Position numbers and translations under genes: made by a program. Below the pieces are notes generated by a model. It was not told the origin of the DNA and did no database searches. It saw only the letters and a program-made list of their open reading frames with translations. A DNA stretch of 64,000 nucleotides from Arthrobacter pascens (GTDB taxonomy: Bacteria > Actinomycetota > Actinomycetes > Actinomycetales > Micrococcaceae): positions 26,006 to 90,005 of the forward strand of contig NZ_JAFHKT010000112.1 in NCBI RefSeq assembly GCF_017052465.1, read 5' to 3'. Each line of letters begins with the position of its first letter. The stretch's first letter is position 1. Shown here piece by piece: positions 50,808 to 59,912 of this stretch.

Positions 50808-52426
50808 GGCCGCCTCGCTTTGCCGGGCTGTTCGCTGCCCGCTCGCTGGTTATGGAACAGCACTGCCGTGAAGACGGCGCCGCCGTCGTTGTGCACTGTC
50901 AGCCGGCCGCCGCGGCGCTGGCACACCACGCGCGCCAGCGCCAGGCCGTAGCCCCGGCCGCCGTCGGGTGAATTCTTGGTACTGAAGCCCTGCAGGAAGA
51001 TGTCCTCCATGACCTTCTCCGGGACCCCCGGGCCGGAGTCCTGCACCACAACCCTCACGCCGCCGTCGGCCTCCTCGATCACCACCTCGACCTCCGCGTC
51101 GGACGCGTTGGTGACGGCGTCAAGGGCATTGTCCACGAGGTTGCCCACCACCGTGGTCAGGTCCCGCGACAGCTCCTCGTCCACGCGGTCCAGCCGGGAC
51201 TCCGGCGCGAGTTCCAGCGATACCCCGCGCTCCGCCGCCAGGCTGGACTTGGCGATGAGCAGCGCGGCCAGCGCCGGGTCCGCGATCCTGCTGGTCACCT
51301 CCTCGTTGAGGCGTGTCCGGTTGGAGGTGGTGCCGTTGACGAACTGCACGACGGCGTCATACTCGCCGATCTGGATCAGGCCGGAAATCGTGTGGAGCTG
51401 GTTGGCGAATTCGTGCGCCTGCGCTCGAAGGGTGTCCGTGGCCGTCCGGGTTGTGCCGAGCTCGCGCTCAAGGGACGCCAGCTCGGTTCGGTCACGCAGC
51501 GTGGTCACGGAGCCGATGACGCGCCCGTGCGAGCGGATCGGCATCCGGTTCAGCACCAGCAGGCTCTCACCGACCAGGACCAGTCTGTCCGGTCCGGGCT
51601 GGTCCTGCGTGAGGACGTCCGTCAGCGACGGCTGCACGGCGAGGCTGCCGAGGTCCTTGCCCACGCAGTCGTCCGGAAGCCCCAGCAGGCGCTTGGCGCT
51701 GTCGTTGGCCACCGTGATCCGCTGCTGGGGATCCAGCGCCACCACACCCTCCTTGAGTCCGTGGAGCATCGCTTCCCGGTTCTCCACGAGGCCGGTGATC
51801 TCGTCCGGCTCCATGCCCAGGGTCTGGCGCTTGACCCGCCGGGCCAGCAGCAGCGACCCCGCCACGCCCAGGACGCTGGCGACCCCCAGGTACGTGAGCA
51901 GGTTCGGCACGGCATCCCCGAGCCGCTCCATCACGGACGGAAAACTCCTCCCGACGGCGGCGATTCCCACCATTTTGCCGCGTTCGTCCAGCACCGGGAC
52001 CTGGGCCGAAAGGGCTTCCGATGCCCCGCTGCCCACCAGCCCGGTCCAGGCCCGCCCGGCCATCACCACGCTGTCGCCAAGCGCCATCTTCCGGCCCTCC
52101 TGGGATGGATCCGAGGACGTCACCACTGTCCCGTCAGCGCGGGCCAGTGCAACCTGCGAGGACCCCGAGATGGTGCGCACCGATTCGGCGACGGAAGGCA
52201 GGGCGGATCCGCTTCCCGGCTGGGCATTGGCCAGCAGGCCGCGGACCGTGGGGTTGGCGGCGAGCGTCTCGGCGGCCGACAGCGCCCGGCGGCCTTCGGT
52301 GCGTTCGAACGACGCCGCGGACTGCGCCAGCGAAATCGCCACCACCGCCACCAGCACGGCAAGCACGATCAGCAGCTGCAGGCGGAGATACTGCCCCGCC
52401 AGGGACATTCCTCGCCGTCGAGTCAT
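50804..52426 (-). CDS. CitA/DcuS-type sensor histidine kinase
   Basis: A 540-residue membrane sensor. An N-terminal helix (about 15-35) and a second near 178-200 flank an extracytoplasmic PAS-like carboxylate-sensing domain. A cytoplasmic PAS follows (about 215-320), then the family H-box RAQAHEFANQLHTISGLIQI, and a HATPase with GDNALDA-like NLVDNALDAV and GGRGYGLALA. This domain order is that of CitA/DcuS sensors of citrate or C4-dicarboxylates. The nearby carboxylate transporters are the obvious regulon. Confidence 0.92.
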   Translation of the reverse strand: MTRRRGMSLAGQYLRLQLLIVLAVLVAVVAISLAQSAASFERTEGRRALSAAETLAANPTVRGLLANAQPGSGSALPSVAESVRTISGSSQVALARADGTVVTSSDPSQEGRKMALGDSVVMAGRAWTGLVGSGASEALSAQVPVLDERGKMVGIAAVGRSFPSVMERLGDAVPNLLTYLGVASVLGVAGSLLLARRVKRQTLGMEPDEITGLVENREAMLHGLKEGVVALDPQQRITVANDSAKRLLGLPDDCVGKDLGSLAVQPSLTDVLTQDQPGPDRLVLVGESLLVLNRMPIRSHGRVIGSVTTLRDRTELASLERELGTTRTATDTLRAQAHEFANQLHTISGLIQIGEYDAVVQFVNGTTSNRTRLNEEVTSRIADPALAALLIAKSSLAAERGVSLELAPESRLDRVDEELSRDLTTVVGNLVDNALDAVTNASDAEVEVVIEEADGGVRVVVQDSGPGVPEKVMEDIFLQGFSTKNSPDGGRGYGLALARVVCQRRGGRLTVHNDGGAVFTAVLFHNQRAGSEQPGKARRP

Positions 52427-52590
52427 GTGCTGCTGTCTTCCTGTGTGTCGTGGGCCGCCGTCGGCAGGACGTGGGGGTGCGGGCCGGTCCGCATTGCCCG
52501 CGAATCCGCGCGTTTCGGAGGCGGTGGGGTGAACTATACCGGAATAGGTTCATGAGGCCGGTGCTACGGATACGCTCTGGCGTTCGGCTG

Positions 52591-53578
52591 TCACGTCAAT
52601 GCGATGGCGTTGGCGGGTGACCCGGTTCCTCCGGTGATGTTCAACGGTTTGATGCTGATGAAGGCGTCCCAGCTGCCGGTGGTTTTCATGTGCCGGCTGA
52701 GGGGTCCAAGCCGCCAGAGTTCGCCCAGCGGCATGCCGAGTTTGGCCAGGAGTTGCTGGTGCATCATGCCGTGGTCGTTGGGCGCGGAGTCAAGGAAGGG
52801 GCTTGCCCCAATGGCGGGCAAGCACTAAGGCGAAGTTGTCGGCGGCGAGGAGTGCGAACCGGCGGTCCCACGCCCAGGCGACAAAGTCCTGTGACTGGGC
52901 AACTCCGGTGGCCCGCCGGCTGTCGCGGATCCGTTGCTTGTCCTCCGGGGGCAGCGCCAGGAACCATTCGCACCAGCCGGTGTGGAGCATGAGGATGTCT
53001 CCCGGCCGGAGGATGAGGGACTGGGCCTCGATTGCCGCTCGGATGAGGTCAAGATCGAGCGGTTCACCTGCCGCATGCTCGATGGGCGCACCCTGGCCGG
53101 CGCGGTATCCCTCGAGGTCGACAAGCACGCCCCTGCCGGCAATGGGGTTGTCTGCCCATTCCTGGATGCCAAGGTCCGGGGTCCCCTCCTTGATCCGGTC
53201 ATCCGGGGTGCCGTTGTAGAAGCCGACGTCGTCAGCCCTCCGGTGCCTGAGCCCGTCGATCTGTGTGGATCCCTGGAGGTAATACCCATCCAGGTAGTCG
53301 TCGCGGTGGGCCGGGTGTGAGGAGTAGATGGTGTGCCGGGGGGCCCGGCGTTTGAGCGACATTCCGGGATCGAAGGCGTCGGCCGGATAGTCCAGGCCGA
53401 AAACCGAGCCGGTCCTGATGCAGTTCCTTGCTGCCAGGACGGCGTCCTGGGTGATGAAGGAGGGAGTTCCGCGGCCCGGTTCGGGAAACAGGCCCCACGA
53501 GGTGCCTGCAAGCCTGCCCTCCCGTTCCAGCAGCCCGGCGAAAGTCGGGTAGGTTCCGTCCCCGGCAGGGTTGGTCAT
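52591..53578 (-). pseudogene. Cyclase family protein (PF04199), frameshifted
   Basis: A metal-dependent hydrolase of the kynurenine-formamidase/cyclase family, read in two frames. From ATG 53578 the frame encodes the body, including the metal loop YYLQGSTQIDGLRH (the large-cyclase variant of HxGTHxD) and LMLHTGWCEWF, up to AADNFA, and then ends after 14 unrelated codons at 52790. The missing tail LPAIGASPFLDSAPNDHGMM...NITGG continues in another frame to 52591. The shift lies at about 52819-52830 and looks like a two-base deletion or one-base insertion. It could be a true inactivation or a sequencing error. Its start overlaps the upstream gene by four bases. Confidence 0.8.
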
Positions 53579-53829
53579 CGCGTTGTTGCTTCCTGGGGCT
53601 GCCCCTGGTTCTGGTGGCGCTTGTAGCTGAGGAGGAAACCCGCGAACGCGCAGATGGAGGCCGCGATGCACATCGGGGCCTTGATGGATTCGTTCAGGAA
53701 TTCCAGCCAGCCGCCTTGGCCTGAGATCAAGGCAAGGGCCTGTCCGGCCACGAACACCACTCCTCCCAGGAGGAGAGCGGCGAGGGTCAGGACGAAGAGG
53801 ACTTCGATGGCCCGTCGGATCTGGTGCAT
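53575..53829 (-). CDS. Small two-helix membrane protein (possible permease subunit)
   Basis: An 84-residue protein with two membrane segments (about 8-35, VLFVLTLAALLLGGVVFVAG, and 50-70, APMCIAASICAFAGFLLSY). It lies between a TRAP-like large permease and the cyclase, and overlaps the latter by four bases. It might be a reduced small subunit of the permease, but TRAP DctQ subunits normally have four helices and about 160 residues. I cannot assign a family. Confidence 0.65.
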   Translation of the reverse strand: MHQIRRAIEVLFVLTLAALLLGGVVFVAGQALALISGQGGWLEFLNESIKAPMCIAASICAFAGFLLSYKRHQNQGQPQEATTR

Positions 53830-53841
53830 GTCTTGGTTCCT

Positions 53842-55179
53842 TTAGATGGGCAGTACGCCGACGATGATCAGCACGCCGATGCCGAGCAATGGCAGGGCGT
53901 AGTGCGTAAGCAGGCGGGCGAAGGTCTTGATCGGATCGACGTCCGCGATGCCGCAGGCGACATACAAGGGCGCCCCTCCGGGCGGGACCGCAGCTTCGCA
54001 GGAGGAAAAGACGAGCACGGCGACGGCTGCGGTGGTCGCCGGGACGCCCGCGGCAACGAGCGTGGCGACGCCGACGGTCCCGACGGCGGCCATCGTCGCC
54101 GTCGCCGACAGCGGGGCGGCGACGGCGATGACAATCAACCCAATCAGGATCGCGAGCAGCCACAAGGGCAGGTCCAGCTGGTTGAGCAGTGCTGTCATCT
54201 GCGTGGGGAGCCCGGTGGCGGCGAGGGCGTTGGCTCCGGCGAAGGCGAAGACCACCGTCACACCGACGACACCGAACCTGGGAGCGGAGTTCTGCAGCAG
54301 CGACCACCAGGCGCGGCCGCTGCCCGGCAGCTGCTTCCTGCCCAGCAGGGCCCCGGTGATGATGAGGACCACCGGGATCCAGACGATGACGCTGACGGAC
54401 TTGGTGACGTCCCCGCCGCTCCAGTCCGACAGTGCCGTGGCGATGGTTCCGGACGTGATGACCAGCGGAATGGCGACCACGACGAACAGCAGCATCGTCG
54501 CCCAGCCGCGGCCGAACGCCGCCCGGACCGGCAGCCGGTGCGCGGCATCCAAGGGTGCCATCCCGCTCCTGCGGATCAGCAGCCAGGTGACGATGAGCCG
54601 GTGCAGGAAGCACCACAGTCCGCCGATGAGCAAAGGAAGGACGAGGTCGTTGACGTCCAGCAGCGGCCCGACCGTCGCGGATCCGACGAGGACGAACATC
54701 GAGGCGCTGAACGGGAAAGCGATGCCCATTCCCGCGTTTCCCGCCACCAGCGTCGCCGCCGAGGGTTTGTCCAGCCGGGATTTCTCCATCCAGGGGATCG
54801 TGACCGAGCCGACGGTCGCGGCGATGGCTGCCTGGTTATGGACCACCCCGCCCAGGCCTGCTGACGCCACGGTCGAGACCCAGGCGGGACCGCCTTTGAC
54901 GCCGCCGATCAGGGAGTTCAGCAGGTCGATGAGCCGGTCCAGCACGCCGGTCTTGTCCAGCAGGTATCCCATGAAGACGAACGCCATGGTGGCATAGACG
55001 ATTTCGTCCGTCACGGCCGAAGACAGCGCCGCCCATCCGGTCTGTGCCGCTCCGCCCCCCGTGAAGGGAAGGACCGCAAGGAATCCCAGGATCATGGCCT
55101 CCCCGACGCTGCGTTTGATGAGCGTGGTCCAGAGCAGGATGACCGCAAGGTAGGCGCCAAGGGCCCAGATGCCGATCAT
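53842..55179 (-). CDS. TRAP-like (DctM-type) large permease
   Basis: A 445-residue, roughly 12-helix carboxylate permease. GLGGVVHNQAAIAATVGSVTIPWM and SSCEAAVPPGGAPLYVACGIADVDPIKTFARLLTHYALPLL are in the positions of the two conserved hairpin regions of DctM in TRAP transporters and the wider ion-transporter superfamily. No DctP-like binding protein is nearby, so it may work alone as a secondary carrier. It belongs to the carboxylate cluster, 82 bp after the dehydrogenase gene. Confidence 0.75.
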   Translation of the reverse strand: MIGIWALGAYLAVILLWTTLIKRSVGEAMILGFLAVLPFTGGGAAQTGWAALSSAVTDEIVYATMAFVFMGYLLDKTGVLDRLIDLLNSLIGGVKGGPAWVSTVASAGLGGVVHNQAAIAATVGSVTIPWMEKSRLDKPSAATLVAGNAGMGIAFPFSASMFVLVGSATVGPLLDVNDLVLPLLIGGLWCFLHRLIVTWLLIRRSGMAPLDAAHRLPVRAAFGRGWATMLLFVVVAIPLVITSGTIATALSDWSGGDVTKSVSVIVWIPVVLIITGALLGRKQLPGSGRAWWSLLQNSAPRFGVVGVTVVFAFAGANALAATGLPTQMTALLNQLDLPLWLLAILIGLIVIAVAAPLSATATMAAVGTVGVATLVAAGVPATTAAVAVLVFSSCEAAVPPGGAPLYVACGIADVDPIKTFARLLTHYALPLLGIGVLIIVGVLPI

Positions 55180-55261
55180 GCTGCCTCTCCTGACTGGGAT
55201 TTCGTTGCGGACGGAAGGTTCACCGCTGGGTTCCTGTTCCTGATTCTGCCCGATGCCGGAG

Positions 55262-56053
55262 TCAGCGCAAGGCCGGTACCGTCTGTGCCGTCTCGGCGGC
55301 GATGCGCGTGAGGGCGGTGGCAGAGGCGCTGGTCATCTCCGCGGGCACCCTGAGATCTTCCGAGAGGTAGCTGGCGGTGTCCTGCATCTCCCTGGAGCGG
55401 CGCAGGGCATGCTTGGCGGTTCCGGTAAGGAACCTGTCGATGACTGCCTGCCCGTCGCCGGCGAGTTGCCGGGCGATCTGGGCACGGATCCACTCCTCCA
55501 GGCCTGCGGCCCGTCCCGCGGTGACCGCCTCAACGACGACGGAGGCCAGGCCTTTCATCAGGACGCTGCGGAGCAGCTTGTGGGCCATGGCCGCCCCGGG
55601 TTCCCCGTCGGCGATTTCGACGTCGGCGCCCAGCGGGGACAGCAGGTCAGCGACTGCCCGGGACCCTGGGCCGCTGACCATCAGGGGAGTCTTCACGCCT
55701 TGCGTGGGGACGGGTCCGAGGATGGCGACATCGGCAAAGAGCGCTTCGCCTGGCAGCTGCCCAAGCTCCTGCATGACGTGGGGTGAGGAGGAGGTGAAGT
55801 CCGCGTAGCAGCTGCCGGCCGGGAGGACCGGCAGGCATTCCCGGGCGACGCTTCGCGCGGCGGCCGCTCCCGTGAGGACCAGGACGATATCCGCCCCGGC
55901 GCACGCTTCAGCTGCCGTTGCGGTCCGGATCACGCCCGCCGGAGTGGATGGTGCGACGGGGTCGAATCCCGTCACGCTGTGGCCTGCGGCCACGAGGGCG
56001 GCCGCGTAGGTAGCTCCGGCCTCACCGAGGCCGATGACGGTGCACGCTGTCAT
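55262..56053 (-). CDS. NAD(P)-dependent hydroxyacid dehydrogenase-like protein (DUF1932)
   Basis: A 263-residue Rossmann oxidoreductase. The dinucleotide site is VIGLGEAGATYAAALVAAGH, followed by GFDP. The second half is the helical DUF1932 domain (GAAMAHKLLRSVLMKGLASVVVEAVTAGRAAGLEEW), placing it in the 3-hydroxyisobutyrate/6-phosphogluconate dehydrogenase superfamily. The catalytic Lys is probably that of AHKLLRS. It follows the RraA gene by 20 bases, so it may oxidise or reduce the hydroxyacid handled by that enzyme. Confidence 0.85.
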   Translation of the reverse strand: MTACTVIGLGEAGATYAAALVAAGHSVTGFDPVAPSTPAGVIRTATAAEACAGADIVLVLTGAAAARSVARECLPVLPAGSCYADFTSSSPHVMQELGQLPGEALFADVAILGPVPTQGVKTPLMVSGPGSRAVADLLSPLGADVEIADGEPGAAMAHKLLRSVLMKGLASVVVEAVTAGRAAGLEEWIRAQIARQLAGDGQAVIDRFLTGTAKHALRRSREMQDTASYLSEDLRVPAEMTSASATALTRIAAETAQTVPALR

Positions 56054-56073
56054 TTGTCGTGTGTCTTTCTTGC

Positions 56074-56703
56074 TTAGTGGCGGTCGGCGACGATGGCCGC
56101 CCGGCGGTTGGTTTCGTCGGCGAAGACGGCTTCGGCGGCGTCCGCCACTCTGGCTGCCTGTTCCCGAGGGATGACGACGACGCCGTCGGAGTCGCCGATG
56201 ATGATGTCACCTGGCAGGACAGGGACGCCTCCGAAGGAAATGGGGGTGCCCAGTCGGGAGGGACCATTCTTGTACGGGCCGGCGGGGGTCACGGCGCGGG
56301 CGAAGACGGGCATGCCGATTTCGGCGAGGGCTTCGGCGTCCCGGGCTGCGCCGTCCAGGGCGAATCCTGCCAGGCCCAGGTTGATGGCGCGTTCGCCGAT
56401 GAGTTCACCCAACAGGGCCCGGGATTCGTCCCCGCCGCCGCAGACGACGATGACGTCTCCGGGGCGGGCGAGCTGCAGTGCACGGTGGATGCCCTGGTTG
56501 TCCCCGGGGCGGGTCCAGACGGTGAACGCGGGTCCGGCGAGGCGGGCGCCGGACCAGATGGCCTGGATGGCCGAGTCTGCGACTCCGAGCCGATCCATGG
56601 CGTCGCCGATGTTGGCGGCGGGCAGTTTGGCGAGGCGGTCGACCACGTCCCGGTCGGGGCGGGGGAAGTCGGCGTCGATGTCTTCAAGGACGGGAGTTGT
56701 CAT
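56074..56703 (-). CDS. RraA family protein 4
   Basis: A 209-residue RraA-fold protein of the carboxylate cluster with the standard features: KLPAANIGDAMDRLG, GDNQGIHRALQLARPGDVIVVC, and GFALDGAARDAEALAEIGMPVFAR with an intact Arg-Asp pair. It most resembles protein 3 of the cluster at 22.8-26.7 kb and lacks the RTDV..WGG variant of proteins 1 and 2. A family-based role is retro-aldol cleavage or decarboxylation of a 2-oxo acid imported by the neighbouring transporters. Confidence 0.86.
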   Translation of the reverse strand: MTTPVLEDIDADFPRPDRDVVDRLAKLPAANIGDAMDRLGVADSAIQAIWSGARLAGPAFTVWTRPGDNQGIHRALQLARPGDVIVVCGGGDESRALLGELIGERAINLGLAGFALDGAARDAEALAEIGMPVFARAVTPAGPYKNGPSRLGTPISFGGVPVLPGDIIIGDSDGVVVIPREQAARVADAAEAVFADETNRRAAIVADRH

Positions 56704-56741
56704 GGTGGGGTTCTTCCGTGGATGGTGTGGCGGGAGGAGGG

Positions 56742-57743
56742 TTAGTCTTTTTTCTGGACCAGCGGGAGGACCTTCTTGAAGTCCTCCTCCTGTCCGGCCC
56801 AGAACGTCTCGTAGTCCCCGCCGGAGAGGTAACTGGTCTGCAGGCCGAGGTCGTTCATCTTCTGGACGACGGCCGGGTCCTCGATGGCCTTCTGGATTGC
56901 AGCTTCGAGCTTCTTGGCGACGGCGTCAGGCAGCCCGGCCGGTGCGGAGTAGCCGCGGGCGGTTCCGGCTTCCACGTCATAGCCGGATTCCTTGAAGGTG
57001 GGGACGTCCGGCAGCGAGGGTGAGCGTTCTGCGGTCATGATGCCCAGGACGCGCGCCTTGCCCTGTTTGGTCAGGTCGTTCACGTCGCTGACGTTGGCGA
57101 CGAGGATGTCAACGTGCTTGCCCAAGAACGCGGTGGTGGCCTGGGAGGCGCCTTCAGAGAAGTGCACCGGGGCGAATTCGGCGCCGGTGGTTTCCTGGAT
57201 CTGGGCCAGGGCGAAGTGTTCGCCGGTCTGCAGGCCGGTGGTGCTGGCTGTCATCGACTTCGGCTGGGCCTTGGCGGCGTCGAGAAGTTCCTTCAGCGAC
57301 TTGTACGGGCTGTCGGGCTGCACAGCGATCACAGCGGGGTCGATGACCTGCCGGCCGAGGGGCTGGAAGCTGGCGCGGGTGTATTTGGCGCCGCGTGCAG
57401 GATCCAGTGGTGAGACGACGACGGACGGGGAGCCGGTTGCGCCGATGGTGTAGCCGTCCGGCTTGGCGCTGGTCAGTTGGGTGTAGCCGATCTGTCCGCC
57501 CGCTCCGGGCTTGTTGATGACCTCGACGTTGGTGCCGAGTTCCTTCTCCAGGATGGGCTGCACGAGCCGGGCCGCGGTGTCCACGGCTCCGCCGGAAGAG
57601 AAGGAAACGATCAGGTCGATCGATTTGCCTTTCTTGGGGAAATCATCCCCGGCGGTAGTGGCGGTGCCGGCGTTGGCGCCACAGCCCGTGAGGGCGACGA
57701 GGGCTGCTGCGGCGAAGGCTGCTGCGATGCGTGTGCGGGTCAA
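56742..57743 (-). CDS. tctC: Tripartite tricarboxylate transporter, substrate-binding lipoprotein
   Basis: The extracytoplasmic receptor of a TTT transporter, 333 residues with a lipobox (LTGC, Cys21). The fold signature is present: PKKGKSIDLIVSFSSGGAVDTAARLV, NVEVINKPGAGGQIGYTQL and FAPVHFSEGASQATTAFLGKHVDI. This family binds citrate, other di- and tricarboxylates, aromatic acids or amides, so the ligand is open. It is the last of the three transporter genes, after TctB and TctA. Confidence 0.92.
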   Translation of the reverse strand: MTRTRIAAAFAAAALVALTGCGANAGTATTAGDDFPKKGKSIDLIVSFSSGGAVDTAARLVQPILEKELGTNVEVINKPGAGGQIGYTQLTSAKPDGYTIGATGSPSVVVSPLDPARGAKYTRASFQPLGRQVIDPAVIAVQPDSPYKSLKELLDAAKAQPKSMTASTTGLQTGEHFALAQIQETTGAEFAPVHFSEGASQATTAFLGKHVDILVANVSDVNDLTKQGKARVLGIMTAERSPSLPDVPTFKESGYDVEAGTARGYSAPAGLPDAVAKKLEAAIQKAIEDPAVVQKMNDLGLQTSYLSGGDYETFWAGQEEDFKKVLPLVQKKD

Positions 57744-57799
57744 GGTCTTCTCCTTTGAAGGGGTGAATCAGGTCTGGGACGGATTTTGGTGGGGGTGGT

Positions 57800-59302
57800 T
57801 TAGGTTTCGGGGTCTTCGTCCAGCGCCTTGGGCTTACGAAGCTTGAGCAGCGGACTGAAGATGATCAGGACCCCGATGCCGATCAGCACCATGGAGATGG
57901 GGCGGTTAACGAAGATGCCGAAGTCGCCTTGGGAGATTTCGAGGGATTCACGCAGGGACCGTTCCATGAGGGGTCCGAGCACGAGGGTGAGCACCATCGG
58001 GGCGAGCGGGATCTGCAGGTGCCTCAGGGCGAGGCCGAGCAGTCCGAAACCGATCATGACGAACACATCGAAAACGCTGAAGTTGATCGTGTAGGCGCCG
58101 ATGACCATGAAAAGCAGGATCAGGGCCGTCAGGATCGATGCCGGCACGCGGAGGATGGAGGTCCACAGGCCGACCAGGGGGACGTTCAGGAGCAGCAGGA
58201 GCAGGTTGCCGATGAAGAGGCTGGCGATGATCGCCCAGGCGATTTCGGAGTTCTCGGTGAACAGGGTCGGCCCGGGGGTCAGGCCCTGCTGCAGGAACGC
58301 CCCCATGAGCACGGCGATCGTCGGCGAGGCCGGGATGCCGAGCGTGAAAAGCGGAATAAGTGCGGCGTTGGCGTGGGCATTGTTGGCTGTTTCCGGCCCG
58401 GCGACACCTTCCACTGCCCCCTTGCCGAGTTCGTTGCGGTGACGGGAGAACTTCTTCTCGGCACCGTACGCAAGCAGGGACGACACGGAGCCAGTCATGC
58501 CGGGGATGAGGCCGAGGCCGAAGCCGATGCCTGTGCCGCGGGCCATCGACGGTGCGCTGCGCCGCCATTCCGTCCGTGACGGCAGCAGGGACCGCAGGCC
58601 CGGGGCATGAACTGTGGCGGCGTGCGGGTCCTTGCGGTAGGACAGGATTTCGGAAAGCCCGAAGACACCGACGATGACGGCGACGAAGCTGACGCCGTCA
58701 AGGAGCCTGTCCATGCCGAAGGTGAAGCGGGGGGCGCCCGCCACCGGGTCGATGCCGACCATCGAAATCAGCAGGCCCAGCGCTCCGGAGATGAGGGCTT
58801 TGACCATCGACCTGCCCGCCAGGGCTACCAGCAGGGAGATGCCCACGACCATCAGGGCGAAGAACTCCGGCGGGCCGACCAGCAGTCCAAGCTCCCCAAG
58901 CGGTTTGGCGGCGGCGACCAGGCCGAGCGTGGCGATGGTTCCGCCGACAAAGGATCCGACGGCGGCGATGGTCAGGGCGGCTCCTGCCCTGCCGATCTTG
59001 GTCATGGCGTAGCCATCGATGGTGGTGATGGCGGACGCCGCTTCGCCGGGGGTGTTCAGCAGGACGCTGGTGATCGTTCCTCCGTAGGCGGTGCCGTAGA
59101 AAATGGCGCACAGCATGATGATCGCCCCGGTTGCGTCCAGGTTCATGGTGAGCGGGATGAGCAGGGCAACGCCGGCGACCGGGCCGATGCCGGGCAGCAC
59201 GCCGATGATGGTGCCCAACAGGCAGCCAAGGAAAGCGAAAATCAGGTTCTGCCAGGTCATGGCGGCGGCGAAGCCGCCGAGCAGGTCGTTAAGTATGTCC
59301 AT
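57800..59302 (-). CDS. tctA: Tripartite tricarboxylate transporter, large membrane subunit
   Basis: A 500-residue, about 12-helix TctA protein, the ion-coupled translocation channel of the transporter. Recognisable segments are GTIIGVLPGIGPVAGVALLIPL, FYGTAYGGTITSVLLNTPGEAASAITTIDGY, and GFGLGLIPGMTGSVSSLLAYGAEKKFSRH...GAVEGVAGPETANNAHANAALIPLFTLGIP. Length and motifs match the family closely. It starts two bases after the TctB stop and is likely co-translated with it. Confidence 0.95.
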   Translation of the reverse strand: MDILNDLLGGFAAAMTWQNLIFAFLGCLLGTIIGVLPGIGPVAGVALLIPLTMNLDATGAIIMLCAIFYGTAYGGTITSVLLNTPGEAASAITTIDGYAMTKIGRAGAALTIAAVGSFVGGTIATLGLVAAAKPLGELGLLVGPPEFFALMVVGISLLVALAGRSMVKALISGALGLLISMVGIDPVAGAPRFTFGMDRLLDGVSFVAVIVGVFGLSEILSYRKDPHAATVHAPGLRSLLPSRTEWRRSAPSMARGTGIGFGLGLIPGMTGSVSSLLAYGAEKKFSRHRNELGKGAVEGVAGPETANNAHANAALIPLFTLGIPASPTIAVLMGAFLQQGLTPGPTLFTENSEIAWAIIASLFIGNLLLLLLNVPLVGLWTSILRVPASILTALILLFMVIGAYTINFSVFDVFVMIGFGLLGLALRHLQIPLAPMVLTLVLGPLMERSLRESLEISQGDFGIFVNRPISMVLIGIGVLIIFSPLLKLRKPKALDEDPET

Positions 59303-59304
59303 GT

Positions 59305-59808
59305 CTAGAGTCCGATCACGTTCAGCGGAGAAAAGGCCGAAACGGGCAGCGTGACGTTCAGTCCGTAGTTGAAGGCGTAGAACGCCCCGACGCTGCCGGC
59401 CAGGGCGATGATCAGTGATGACACCCAGGTCCTGCGTCCGCGGACTCTCAGGTGGTACATCAGGAAGAGGAACATGCTCAGCTGAAATCCGAGCAGGTCC
59501 ATCACGGCTGCCAAGAGGGCGAGGCTGACCACGACGGCGATCACGAGGCCCCGGTCAACGCCGTCGGGCGTCTCGCTGGGACGCCGCAGCTCCTGGACGA
59601 GCCAGAGTATGGACATCGAGACCAGCACAGCGCCCATCGCAAACGGGAACAGCCCGGGGCCGGGGCCGAGGGAGGTCCACAGGCCGAGGCCCAACGAACT
59701 GACCAGGACATACACGCCGACTGCCACGAATGCGCCGATCCCCACCAGCACGGAGGGGGCGACGCGGGCGGCGCTCCCGGGTTTGGTCATTACTGACTCC
59801 GTTGTCAT
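59305..59808 (-). CDS. tctB: Tripartite tricarboxylate transporter, small membrane subunit
   Basis: A 167-residue TctB protein with four membrane helices and the usual low sequence conservation. Recognition rests on its size, topology and position beside tctA and tctC. It is the first gene of the operon, with an AAGGAA ribosome site. The IclR-type operator at 59839-59853 lies 31-45 bases upstream of its start. Confidence 0.88.
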   Translation of the reverse strand: MTTESVMTKPGSAARVAPSVLVGIGAFVAVGVYVLVSSLGLGLWTSLGPGPGLFPFAMGAVLVSMSILWLVQELRRPSETPDGVDRGLVIAVVVSLALLAAVMDLLGFQLSMFLFLMYHLRVRGRRTWVSSLIIALAGSVGAFYAFNYGLNVTLPVSAFSPLNVIGL

Positions 59809-59838
59809 CGTTTCCTTCTTACGTTCTGTGATCCTTCA

Positions 59839-59853
59839 TTTCATAGAATGAAA
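59839..59853. promoter_or_regulatory. IclR operator candidate 1 (tct side)
   Basis: TTTCATAGAATGAAA is a perfect dyad (TTTCAT-AGA-ATGAAA) close to the tctB start, where it would overlap the promoter. Confidence 0.7.
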
Positions 59854-59912
59854 GACTATTGCGTCTGAAGAAATAGTGACAGGAGACACAAAGCCTGTCA
59901 AGCGCAAGGAAG

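Noticed and set aside
53579..54616. Upstream extension of the cyclase frame through the permease gene
   Set aside because: Out-of-frame reading of the DctM-like and small membrane genes; conserved cyclase sequence begins at 53578.
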